Source: Klebsiella pneumoniae
Lineage (GTDB): Bacteria; Pseudomonadota; Gammaproteobacteria; Pseudomonadales; Pseudohongiellaceae
Assembly: GCA_945869725.1 (NCBI GenBank)
Contig: CAMBPO010000094.1
Coordinates: 1-6,632, forward strand
Length of the DNA: 6,632 bases
Direction of reading: 5' to 3'
Shown: piece by piece, positions 1 to 6,321 of the stretch
Layout of the letters: each line of letters starts with the position of its first letter
How positions within the stretch are numbered: position 1 is the stretch's first letter
Notes under the pieces: generated by a model
Databases searched by the model: none
What the model was told of the DNA's origin: nothing
What the model saw: the letters and a program-made list of their open reading frames with translations, nothing else
Translations under genes and position numbers: made by a program

Positions 1-794
1 ACAAACAGGCGGGCGTGGGCATCGGTATTGGCCAGCGGGTCAAATTCAGCCTGCAATAACAACACCGGGACGTTGAGCAGCGCTCCGTCGAGGGCATTCC
101 ACTGATGCAACTGGTTCCAGTCGGCGCGCACCGGATCTGCCGCCAATGCAGCCGCCACAAAGGTATCGATAGCGTGCTGACTGATGGCGCCGGGCACAAT
201 AAAATCCGAGGCGGCGGCTTCTGCTGTTGTCGGGCGACGTGGCGGCTCGCCGCTGTTGGTGTCAACAGGCACGTCTGTATCCGGGTCGGTGGGATAACCA
301 AACAATGTCACTGAGCGGAAGTCATCGGGATAGCGTTGTGCGGTGAGCTGCGCCACCATCGATCCATACGACCAGCCCCAGACGTGGGTCTTTTCGCCGT
401 TACGTGCCTGCAACCAATCCAGCACAATCGCCAGATCCTCTGCGGCGCGGTCCGGCGTGTTCCAGCCGCTGCTGTCACGCGCCGTACCACCATACCCGCG
501 CGCATCGAGTGCCCAGACACTGAAACCCATGGCATTAAAGCCGTCCATCAGTGACAGCTCTTCTCCGGGTACCTGCAAGTCAAAATCCGGCAACGAGCTC
601 CAGGTGCGTCCGTGATGCAGCAGGATATGGCCCTTGGGATCGGGGACTGATTTTTCCCATAACGCCATGGCATGGCCATCGGCATCAACATGGTGTCTGA
701 TCAGTTCAGACGCGTGCGCGCTGGACAATTGCAGCAGCGACAGCAGCGCGGTTGCAAGCAACAAGAATCTTAAAGAGAGGCTCTGGTTCATCAT
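1..794 (-). CDS. Exported alpha/beta-fold hydrolase (C-terminus cut by window edge)
   Basis: The reading frame stays open from ATG at 794 to the left edge (264 complete codons), so the C-terminus is missing. The N-terminus is a signal peptide: Met-Met-Asn, one Arg, a Leu/Ala-rich core, then Ala-His-Ala before Ser29, so the enzyme should be exported to the periplasm or beyond. Alpha/beta-hydrolase landmarks follow in order: a His-His-Gly oxyanion-hole segment at 60-62, an ALDARGYG segment near 95-102, the nucleophile elbow GWSYG with Ser142, and LLLQAEFDPLAN at 245-256 whose Asp252 fits the catalytic acid. The catalytic His would lie outside the window. The substrate cannot be told; esterase or peptidase-like activity is possible. 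A second ATG at 791 is an equally good start; the ribosome site is weak. The gene begins 33 bases after the PaiB-like gene on the same strand, suggesting co-transcription. The family is secure, the function open. Confidence 0.88.
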   Translation of the reverse strand, partial: MMNQSLSLRFLLLATALLSLLQLSSAHASELIRHHVDADGHAMALWEKSVPDPKGHILLHHGRTWSSLPDFDLQVPGEELSLMDGFNAMGFSVWALDARGYGGTARDSSGWNTPDRAAEDLAIVLDWLQARNGEKTHVWGWSYGSMVAQLTAQRYPDDFRSVTLFGYPTDPDTDVPVDTNSGEPPRRPTTAEAAASDFIVPGAISQHAIDTFVAAALAADPVRADWNQLHQWNALDGALLNVPVLLLQAEFDPLANTDAHARLF

Positions 795-827
795 CAGTTG
801 CTCGGCTTGGAAAAGAGAATGTTTGTT

Positions 828-1439
828 TCAGCTAATCAGTTTAGCCATCGGATGCTGCGCGTTCAGCCCGGCAATCACCCCGGCCTTATTGCGCTCCGGT
901 TGATTCTGACTGGCCTTGAGTTTGCCGGTGAGTTTCTGAATGCTGATCTCAAGGCCCACAACGGCCTGTATCATCCGTTCTGTGTAGTCTGTTGGCGCAT
1001 CGGTGACCGCCCATGGCTTGGGCATGGCAGATTCATGCTGATGGGTCAGTTGACTGACATGCTGCCGCAGCCAGTCGGCATCCTCAATAACCCGCACGCT
1101 GCCCTCTGCATGCACCGCCAGATAGTTCCAGGTGGGTACTGCGCGACCGTTTTCTGCTTTGCTGGGATACCACGACGGCGATACATAGGCGTCCGGCCCC
1201 TGAAAAACGACTAGTGCAGACGCTCCCGCCAGCAGACGTTGCCACACCGGATTGCTGCGCGCCACGTGGCACTGCAAGGTGCCTAGCTCATTACCTTGCT
1301 CACAATTCAGGTAAAAAGGCACATGGTTGGCGTCGATGCCGGCGTTGTCGGCCACAATCAGCAGGCCCAATCCGTAGTCGCGGATGGTCTGCTGCAGTTT
1401 GCTGGTGTCGCTTTCGCTGAAATGCTGCGGTACGTACAT
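828..1439 (-). CDS. PaiB-family FMN-binding split-barrel protein
   Basis: The protein has 203 residues, the usual length for the PaiB family (FMN-binding negative transcriptional regulators, named after Bacillus subtilis PaiB). Family landmarks are visible throughout: the MYVPQHF start, HVPF at 39-42, GTLQCHVARSNPVW at 53-66, FQGPDAYVSPSWY at 79-91, VPTWNYLAVHAEG at 101-113, and the C-terminal VGLEISIQKLTGK followed by KASQN at 174-178. Members adopt a flavin-reductase-like split barrel; a direct role in transcription is poorly established outside Bacillus. Position 57 is Cys where, from memory, many relatives have Gly. The ATG at 1439 is chosen over a longer frame starting at 1493 because it restores the conserved MYVP start and has an AGGA site 7 bases upstream. 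It precedes the alpha/beta hydrolase by 33 bases and diverges from the TonB-dependent receptor. Family assignment is firm; the cellular role is not. Confidence 0.9.
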   Translation of the reverse strand: MYVPQHFSESDTSKLQQTIRDYGLGLLIVADNAGIDANHVPFYLNCEQGNELGTLQCHVARSNPVWQRLLAGASALVVFQGPDAYVSPSWYPSKAENGRAVPTWNYLAVHAEGSVRVIEDADWLRQHVSQLTHQHESAMPKPWAVTDAPTDYTERMIQAVVGLEISIQKLTGKLKASQNQPERNKAGVIAGLNAQHPMAKLIS

Positions 1440-1445
1440 CGTGGT

Positions 1446-1449
1446 TTCC
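1446..1449 (-). promoter_or_regulatory. Ribosome binding site of the PaiB-like gene
   Basis: AGGA on the minus strand lies 6-7 bases before the ATG at 1439. It decides this start over the in-frame codon at 1493, which would add 18 residues unlike the family. Confidence 0.6.
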
Positions 1450-1528
1450 TGATCGGGGGATGAATAAAGTGAGTTTAACCAAAACACAATCATCTCGTCA
1501 TCCGGGCATTTATGACAGATTGGTCATG

Positions 1529-1601
1529 CTGTCACACAACTGTCATTTTTCCTTCACAAAGCTGTCAAACAAACTTCATAGACTGGTCTCCAAGGTGTCA
1601 C
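1529..1601 (+). promoter_or_regulatory. PhoB-box array (11-bp ladder) before the TonB-dependent receptor
   Basis: The core, at 1529-1546, is CTGTCAC-ACAA-CTGTCAT: two perfect CTGTCAY 7-mers with a 4-base AT-rich linker, which is the E. coli Pho-box architecture bound by phosphorylated PhoB. The 11-bp phase continues downstream: CCTTCAC at 1551, CTGTCAA at 1562, ACTTCAT at 1573, a weak TGGTCTC at 1584, and GTGTCAC at 1595. By eye these match CTGTCAY at 7, 7, 5, 6, 4, 4 and 6 of 7 positions. The orientation points to the receptor gene. A possible -10, TAGACT at 1579-1584, sits 10 bases after the 1562 repeat, the usual spacing when a Pho box replaces the -35. The match is seen directly; PhoB binding and phosphate control are inferred. 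Confidence 0.82.
1579..1584 (+). promoter_or_regulatory. Candidate -10 element of the receptor promoter
   Basis: TAGACT matches TATAAT at 4 of 6 positions and lies 10 bases downstream of the Pho-like repeat at 1562-1568, as expected for a PhoB-activated promoter without a normal -35. It overlaps the weaker repeats at 1573 and 1584, so those could instead be chance or modulatory. This would give a leader of roughly 70 bases. Confidence 0.4.
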
Positions 1602-1653
1602 AAACCGACCCCCCAGTTTCCGACAACGACCCCAAACCCACGATATAAGCCCT

Positions 1654-1657
1654 GGAG
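1654..1657 (+). promoter_or_regulatory. Ribosome binding site of the TonB-dependent receptor
   Basis: GGAG lies 7 bases before ATG 1665. It supports this start over the in-frame ATG at 1512, which would sit upstream of the Pho-like array and place 51 non-signal-like residues ahead of the signal peptide. Confidence 0.7.
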
Positions 1658-1664
1658 CCGATTA

Positions 1665-4463
1665 ATGTCTTCGCTATCAAGATTCCGCAAAAAAATTCTA
1701 CCGTTAATGATACGCACCGCCGTGCCTGCCATTGCCTTGATGTTTGCAGCTGAAGCCTTTGCACAAACCGGCGTTGTTGCCGGCCGTATTGAAGATCGCT
1801 CCGGCTCTGCATTGCCGGGCGCGCAGATCACCGTTCAGGAACTGAACGTGCGTGGTGTGACCAATACGCAGGGTGAGTTCACGCTGGGCAGCCTGCCGGC
1901 AGGCACTTATACCGTGGTCATCGACTATCTGGGTTATGAGTCAACCACACAGAGCATAACCGTGGCTGACGGCCAGCGTGCCAACATTTCCTTGGCACTG
2001 CGTCCCGCCGGTGTTATTGAAGAGATCATTGTACGTGCATCGCCGATTGTGGATAGTCAGGCACGTGCTCTGAACCAGCAGCGCATGGCTGACAACGTCA
2101 GCAACGTGATTTCATCCGACGCGATTGGCCGGTTTCCGGATTCCAACATTGCAGAAGCCTTGCAGCGCGCGCCCGGTGTGGGCATTCAGCGTGACCAGGG
2201 TGAGGGACGTTATATCAACGTGCGTGGTGCCCCGGCAGAATTCTCAGCGGTGGCGATTAATGGCGTGAGCATGCCCGCGCCGGATCCGTTTACACGCGCC
2301 GTTGACCTCGACACCATCCCGTCCGACATCGTCAGCCAGATTGAAGTCTCCAAAACCCTGCGGCCTGATCAGGATGCCGATTCCATTGCTGGCGCGGTCA
2401 ACATTGTCACGCGTTCACCGTTTGATACCCGTGGCCCGCAGTTGGGTGGCTCTGCCGGTATCAGCGACAACGAATACGGCAAAAGCGACACACGTGGTTC
2501 CTTGCAGGCCAGCAATCTGTTTGGCAGCGAGCAGCAGTTTGGCGCACTGGTGTCACTGAGTTATTCCAAGACACGCCGACAGGTGGATAACGTCGAGAAC
2601 GTCTGGACCGTGCTCAATCGCCCGCAGGGTGAGGTACTGAGTCTGATCGAAACGCTGTTTAAAGACTACGATACCCGCCGTGAGCGTATGGCGGCTACCA
2701 CGTCACTCGAATGGCGTCCAACGGATACCGACAGTTACTACCTGCGTGGCTCGTGGGCACAGTTTACTGATGACGAGTTCCGCAACCGTGCGGATATTCT
2801 GTGGGAAGAGGGCATCTTGCAGCCTGGCGCCACCAATCTGAGCGGCACCGTTAACACGGTGCGTTTACAGAAGCACTTCCGCCACCGTGTGCAGCAGAAC
2901 ACCATTTCGTCAGTGACATTTGGCGGCGAGAATGAGCTGAGCAATTACACGCTGGATTACTCTGCATCAGTATCTCGCGCCAAACAAACCTATCCGAATC
3001 GTGATGAGTTGCTGCTGCGCTCCAGCCTGCGTCCAAACGTCAGTTATGACTTTTCTCAGGATGCCAATAACCCCGCGTACTCCGTGTTTGCCACCGGCGA
3101 ATTGACGCGTGTGAGTAGCATGAGCTTCCGCGAAAACACCTTCCGTTCTAACAGCGGTGTTGAAGACGAAGTCAGTGTGCAAGCTAACGTCGAGATGCCT
3201 GGCATGCTGTTCAGCCAGCCCACGACCTATCAGTGGGGCATCAAATTCCGTGGTCGTGAAAAGACCCATGACGAAGAGCGTTACCGGGATCGTCGTACCA
3301 CATCAGCGCCGACTCAGCCCTTGCTGACATTCCTGACCGCTGAGCCATCGATCAACTACGGTTATAACCTCGGCGTCAAAATGGACCCGGTACTGGTCAC
3401 CGCCTATCTGGATGGTATCAAGGCCAGTTCCATCACTCAGCGTCGTATCCCGCAGTCCATCACTGCAGACTACAGCGTGGATGAAGACATCTCTTCAGCC
3501 TACGGTTCTGCTCGCGTTGAGTATGATCGCGCGGAGTTGCTGTTGGGTCTGCGTATGGAACGCACCGAACAGAATTCTAGTTCACCCTCGTTTAACGAAG
3601 TGACCAGTGCCATTGGCAAACGCACGGCGGGTAACAGCTACACGAACTTCTTCCCCGGTGCCACACTGCGTTACAGCTTCAGTGAAAACCTGATTGGTCG
3701 TGCGGCGATTACCCGCTCCATTTCACGGCCTAACTTCCCGCAAATCGTGCCGCGACTGGTGGAAAACGATTCGTCCGCCATCGTGCGTGTGGCGGCCGGT
3801 AACCCGGATCTGAACCCGACACTGACCAACAACGTCGACTTTATGCTTGAGTACTACATCGAGCCGCTGGGTCTGGTTTCTGGTGGTGTGTTCTATAAGG
3901 ATCTGGCGGATTACCGCTATGAACTGACACTGAGCGGCACCTTTGAGGGCGACAATGCACTGATCACACGTCCGGAAAATGCACCAGATGGCCGCATTTT
4001 TGGCGCAGAAGTCAGCTGGCAGCAGCAACTGACGATGTTGCCAGGATTCTGGTCAGACTTTGGTGTGTTTGCTAACTACACCTACACCGATGCACACATG
4101 AATCTGGGCCGCTCTTACAGTGGTCGCAGCCGCTTTGATCTACCAGGACAGTCTGAGCACACCTACAATCTGTCAGCGTTTTATGAAGCGGATGGCCTGA
4201 GCGTGCGTCTGTCGTATACCGATCGCAGTGATTATCTGAATGAGATCAATGCCAATGACGGACGCCTGGATCTGTATTGGGAAGGCCGTTCACAGCTGGA
4301 TCTGACTGCCAGTTATGCCATCAACGACACCTATGAAGTGTTCTTCGAAGGCAAAAACCTCAGCGACACACCCGGTGCGCGCTACTACGGCGACCGTCAG
4401 CGTACCTACGAGTACGAGAAGTTCGGTTCACTGTACTTCCTCGGTGCCCGTGTAAACTTCTAA
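1665..4463 (+). CDS. TonB-dependent outer-membrane receptor with N-terminal carboxypeptidase-regulatory-like domain
   Basis: This is a 932-residue TonB-dependent transporter, which would import a ligand across the outer membrane using TonB/ExbB/ExbD energy. The signal peptide (residues 1-33) has basic SRFRKK, a hydrophobic core and AFA before Gln34. A carboxypeptidase-regulatory-like beta-sandwich follows (about 36-113: GRIEDRSGSALPGAQITV, then GEFTLGSLPAGTYTV). EEIIVRA at 119-125 is a likely TonB box. The plug (about 138-250) has GRFPDSNIAEALQRAPGV, GEGRYINVRG and ADSIAGAVNIVTR, the pattern of the Xanthomonas/Caulobacter-type TonB-receptor group. The rest is beta-barrel, ending in YFLGARVNF with the terminal Phe used for barrel assembly. 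The gene appears intact and monocistronic, closed by a hairpin. The ligand is unknown; the family often handles carbohydrates, but the upstream Pho-box array suggests a phosphorus-containing ligand such as an organic phosphate ester. That last point is inference. Confidence 0.95.
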   Translation: MSSLSRFRKKILPLMIRTAVPAIALMFAAEAFAQTGVVAGRIEDRSGSALPGAQITVQELNVRGVTNTQGEFTLGSLPAGTYTVVIDYLGYESTTQSITVADGQRANISLALRPAGVIEEIIVRASPIVDSQARALNQQRMADNVSNVISSDAIGRFPDSNIAEALQRAPGVGIQRDQGEGRYINVRGAPAEFSAVAINGVSMPAPDPFTRAVDLDTIPSDIVSQIEVSKTLRPDQDADSIAGAVNIVTRSPFDTRGPQLGGSAGISDNEYGKSDTRGSLQASNLFGSEQQFGALVSLSYSKTRRQVDNVENVWTVLNRPQGEVLSLIETLFKDYDTRRERMAATTSLEWRPTDTDSYYLRGSWAQFTDDEFRNRADILWEEGILQPGATNLSGTVNTVRLQKHFRHRVQQNTISSVTFGGENELSNYTLDYSASVSRAKQTYPNRDELLLRSSLRPNVSYDFSQDANNPAYSVFATGELTRVSSMSFRENTFRSNSGVEDEVSVQANVEMPGMLFSQPTTYQWGIKFRGREKTHDEERYRDRRTTSAPTQPLLTFLTAEPSINYGYNLGVKMDPVLVTAYLDGIKASSITQRRIPQSITADYSVDEDISSAYGSARVEYDRAELLLGLRMERTEQNSSSPSFNEVTSAIGKRTAGNSYTNFFPGATLRYSFSENLIGRAAITRSISRPNFPQIVPRLVENDSSAIVRVAAGNPDLNPTLTNNVDFMLEYYIEPLGLVSGGVFYKDLADYRYELTLSGTFEGDNALITRPENAPDGRIFGAEVSWQQQLTMLPGFWSDFGVFANYTYTDAHMNLGRSYSGRSRFDLPGQSEHTYNLSAFYEADGLSVRLSYTDRSDYLNEINANDGRLDLYWEGRSQLDLTASYAINDTYEVFFEGKNLSDTPGARYYGDRQRTYEYEKFGSLYFLGARVNF

Positions 4464-4469
4464 TGACGT

Positions 4470-4491
4470 AACAGGGCAGGGATGCCCTGTT
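4470..4491 (+). terminator. Hairpin terminator after the TonB-dependent receptor
   Basis: ACAGGGCA (4471-4478) and TGCCCTGT (4483-4490) form a perfect 8-bp GC-rich stem, extended by an A-T pair at 4470/4491, with a GGGA loop of GNRA type. It begins 7 bases after the receptor stop. The downstream tract is T-rich but interrupted by G (TGTTGTTGTGG), so Rho-independent termination is likely but not ideal. On the minus strand no T-run follows, so it would serve the convergent gene poorly. Confidence 0.75.
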
Positions 4492-4518
4492 GTTGTTGTG
4501 GTTGTTGTGGTTGTTGTG
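4492..4518. repeat. Three tandem copies of GTTGTTGTG
   Basis: Three perfect, adjacent 9-bp units occupy the gap between the convergent receptor and small membrane-protein genes, directly abutting the terminator stem. The plus strand is pure G/T and the minus strand pure A/C. It does not look coding. It may act as the imperfect U-rich tail of the terminator, and its copy number may vary by replication slippage. Confidence 0.8.
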
Positions 4519-4538
4519 AAAGAAATTCAGTTCTGCCT

Positions 4539-4955
4539 TTACAGAAGCTCTGTAATGAACTGCCGCAGCGCGTCCGCAGACTCCGGGCGCGCACTGCGAC
4601 CCAGCACTTGCCCTTCTGCATCAAACAACACCAGCGAGCCATCGCTGATATTGTGCTCTGCCGCAAACGCCTCGCCGTCCGGATGTCCTGTGTGTACCAC
4701 CAGAAACTCTACCGAGTCCTGAAATTCAGCTTGGATAAGCAGCATCTGTTCCATTACCCGATCCCCGCCCATCACATGCACTTCGCGCAGCATCACCAGT
4801 GCCGGCTGGCCTTGGCCCACGAGGGTCAGATCGTTGGAGAACGAGCCTTTTGGCAACAACAACCATAAAACAGCGCCGATCAGCACCGTAGAGGCCACGA
4901 TTATCAGTGTGCGAATCCATGGGTTGCCGGTGGTTCGTGCGGTTGTATTGCTCAT
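4539..4955 (-). CDS. Membrane-anchored thioredoxin-fold-like protein lacking CxxC
   Basis: This 138-residue protein is not firmly recognised. It has a short polar N-terminus, one transmembrane segment at about 15-34 (IRTLIIVASTVLIGAVLWLL) and a soluble part of about 100 residues that would face the periplasm. The soluble part resembles a thioredoxin fold: strand PALVMLREV (51-59), helix DRVMEQMLLIQAEF (65-78), strand VEFLVVHT (82-89), then GSLVLFDAEGQVLGR (106-120) and a C-terminal helix. Where thioredoxins carry CxxC it has VHVMGG, the protein contains no Cys at all, and the usual cis-Pro before the LVLFD strand is replaced by Ser-Asp-Gly-Ser, so it cannot be a redox enzyme. The start at ATG 4955 has GGGAG 7 bases upstream; an in-frame TTG at 4961 lies too close to it. 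It converges on the receptor and diverges from the phosphate transporter. The gene is well supported; the fold is inference. Confidence 0.8.
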   Translation of the reverse strand: MSNTTARTTGNPWIRTLIIVASTVLIGAVLWLLLPKGSFSNDLTLVGQGQPALVMLREVHVMGGDRVMEQMLLIQAEFQDSVEFLVVHTGHPDGEAFAAEHNISDGSLVLFDAEGQVLGRSARPESADALRQFITELL

Positions 4956-4962
4956 GATCAAT

Positions 4963-4967
4963 CTCCC
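4963..4967 (-). promoter_or_regulatory. Ribosome binding site of the small membrane-anchored protein
   Basis: GGGAG on the minus strand, 7 bases before ATG 4955. It excludes the TTG at 4961, only about one base from the site. Confidence 0.6.
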
Positions 4968-5052
4968 TGGCGTTAGTATGATTTACGATGAGGAGCATGA
5001 CCGGCCTGCAGGCTTTTGTATTACAATCCCCGCCCGCTGCTGAGTTCATGGG

Positions 5053-5070
5053 CTTTCATCAGCTTGTCAC
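5053..5070 (+). promoter_or_regulatory. PhoB box before the Na+/phosphate cotransporter
   Basis: CTTTCAT-CAGC-TTGTCAC has two 7-mers at 11-bp spacing with a 4-base linker, matching CTGTCAY at 6 of 7 positions in each half (12 of 14 overall). It reads toward the transporter and ends 51 bases before its start codon. A clear -10 at the canonical 10-11 base distance is not seen; TATCCT or CCTAAT at 5092-5100 are candidates one helical turn further on. That this promoter and the receptor promoter carry the same motif supports both calls. Confidence 0.65.
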
Positions 5071-5108
5071 ATTTTTCAGCAATTGTGTGTTTATCCTAAT
5101 AACAAGCC

Positions 5109-5115
5109 AAAGGGA
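5109..5115 (+). promoter_or_regulatory. Ribosome binding site deciding a GTG start for the cotransporter
   Basis: AAAGGGA lies 6 bases before GTG 5122. The alternative in-frame TTG at 5083 is upstream of this site, overlaps the probable promoter and would add 13 residues unlike a transporter N-terminus. Confidence 0.6.
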
Positions 5116-5121
5116 TTTCTT

Positions 5122-6297
5122 GTGTCCACAAGCAACGAAACATCGACTGTCACCCACGAACAGCACGGCGGTGCAGCCGATAATCGCAATAACTGGCTGT
5201 CATGGCTAAGGGTACTGGCGCTGGTTTATCTGTTATTGGCCGCCGTTGCCGGCATTGGTGATGGTTTTAAATTGGCAGCCGGTGACAATGCCCGGGAGCT
5301 GTTTGCCTTTGCCTCCAATCCGATTATTGCGCTGGTGATTGGTTTGGTTGTTACGGCGGTTATACAAAGTTCAAGTACGGTGACTTCTATTGTTGTCGGT
5401 CTGGTTGCCGGTGGTCTGCCACTGGGTATAGCAATCCCCATGGTGATGGGCGCCAATATCGGTACCTCGCTGACCAGCACGCTGGTGAGTCTCGGGCATG
5501 TGCGCAATGGTGAGGAATTTCGCAAGGCTTTTGCAGCCGCTACCGTGCATGACAGTTTCAATTTATGTGCGGTGGCCATTCTGCTGCCCCTGGAAATTCT
5601 GTTCAGGCCGCTGGAACGCGTGGCGACCGCACTGGCTGAAATGCTGTACTCCGAAGCCAGTCTGAGTATGAGTGATGTAAATTTTATGGGTACGCTGTTA
5701 TCACCCGCGTCGCAGGTGCTGGAGTTGATCACGTCCTGGCTGCCGGGCATTTTTGCCGGCATTGCGATGATTGTCATAGGGGTAGTCATGATTCTGCTGG
5801 TGATATCCAGCATGGGACAAATCCTGAGGAAATTACTGGTCGGCAAAGCCAGAGACATCATGCATGCTGCGGTTGGCAGGGGGCCAATAGCGGGAATGGT
5901 CTCCGGTACCGCAATCACAATGCTGGTGCAGTCGTCATCAACGACGACGTCACTGATCGTGCCATTGGCAGGCACCGGGGTGTTCACTATTCAACAGATT
6001 TATCCGTTTGTGCTGGGTGCCAACATTGGTACCACCATCACCGCATTACTCGCGGTCACGGCTATCAGTGGTCCGATGGCTGATACAGCGTTGGCGATTG
6101 CACTGGTCCATCTGTTTTTTAACGTGTTTGCTATCGCCATTCTTTACGGTATTCCGTTCACCCGAAACATTCCCATTCAAATGGCTGAAACGCTGGCCAA
6201 CCTTGCGATGCGCAGCAAGTGGTACGTTGTTGCCTATATTGCTGGCGTGTTTTTTGTAATTCCATTACTGCTGATTGCCATCAGCAGGCTGTTCTGA
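5122..6297 (+). CDS. nptA: SLC34/NptA-type Na+/inorganic phosphate cotransporter
   Basis: This 391-residue inner-membrane protein would couple sodium entry to phosphate uptake. It shows the inverted-repeat layout of the Na/Pi-cotransporter family: repeat 1 has QSSST at 82-86 and GANIGT at 110-115, followed by EFRKAFAAATVHDSFN (132-147); repeat 2 has QSSST at 270-274 and GANIGT at 299-304, followed by HLFFNVFAI (330-338) and GIPFTRNIPIQMAE (343-356). The ATVHD-FN and IPFTR-PI-MA patterns are those of the animal NaPi-II (SLC34) and Vibrio cholerae NptA branch rather than the longer YjbB-like proteins, and the length also fits NptA. Many hydrophobic spans are present from residue 31; the first 25 or so residues are polar and cytoplasmic. 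A Pho-box-like site lies upstream, and a small coiled-coil gene follows after 24 bases. The use of a GTG start is inferred from the ribosome site. Confidence 0.92.
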   Translation: MSTSNETSTVTHEQHGGAADNRNNWLSWLRVLALVYLLLAAVAGIGDGFKLAAGDNARELFAFASNPIIALVIGLVVTAVIQSSSTVTSIVVGLVAGGLPLGIAIPMVMGANIGTSLTSTLVSLGHVRNGEEFRKAFAAATVHDSFNLCAVAILLPLEILFRPLERVATALAEMLYSEASLSMSDVNFMGTLLSPASQVLELITSWLPGIFAGIAMIVIGVVMILLVISSMGQILRKLLVGKARDIMHAAVGRGPIAGMVSGTAITMLVQSSSTTTSLIVPLAGTGVFTIQQIYPFVLGANIGTTITALLAVTAISGPMADTALAIALVHLFFNVFAIAILYGIPFTRNIPIQMAETLANLAMRSKWYVVAYIAGVFFVIPLLLIAISRLF

Positions 6298-6312
6298 TAG
6301 CGGGATGTTTTC

Positions 6313-6316
6313 GGAG
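6313..6316 (+). promoter_or_regulatory. Ribosome binding site of the small coiled-coil gene
   Basis: GGAG lies 5 bases before ATG 6322, inside the 24-base gap after the cotransporter. With so little room for a promoter, translation from the cotransporter mRNA is likely. Confidence 0.6.
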
Positions 6317-6321
6317 ATCAA

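Noticed and set aside
634..1214. Plus-strand open frames opposite the hydrolase and PaiB-like genes
   Set aside because: The minus strand encodes well-recognised families throughout; the plus-strand products show no motifs and lack ribosome sites.
1512..1664. N-terminal extension of the TonB-dependent receptor from ATG 1512
   Set aside because: It would translate through the Pho-box array and place 51 unlike residues before a clean signal peptide; ATG 1665 has a GGAG at the right distance.
4482..4868. Plus-strand 128-codon frame with Cys-rich start over the convergent gap
   Set aside because: Its Cys/Gly-rich beginning is just the terminator and GTTGTTGTG repeat translated, and the rest is antisense to the membrane-anchored protein.
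5004..5013. GCCTGCAGGC palindrome followed by TTTT as a terminator
   Set aside because: The palindrome has no loop; folding leaves only about three stem pairs around TGCA. It lies between divergent genes, where no terminator is needed.
5226..5987. Long minus-strand open frame of 253 codons opposite the cotransporter
   Set aside because: It is antisense to a clearly recognised transporter; the product is low-complexity, rich in Ser/Thr/Ala/Pro/Ile, as expected for the complement of hydrophobic-protein codons, and has no ribosome site or family motif.
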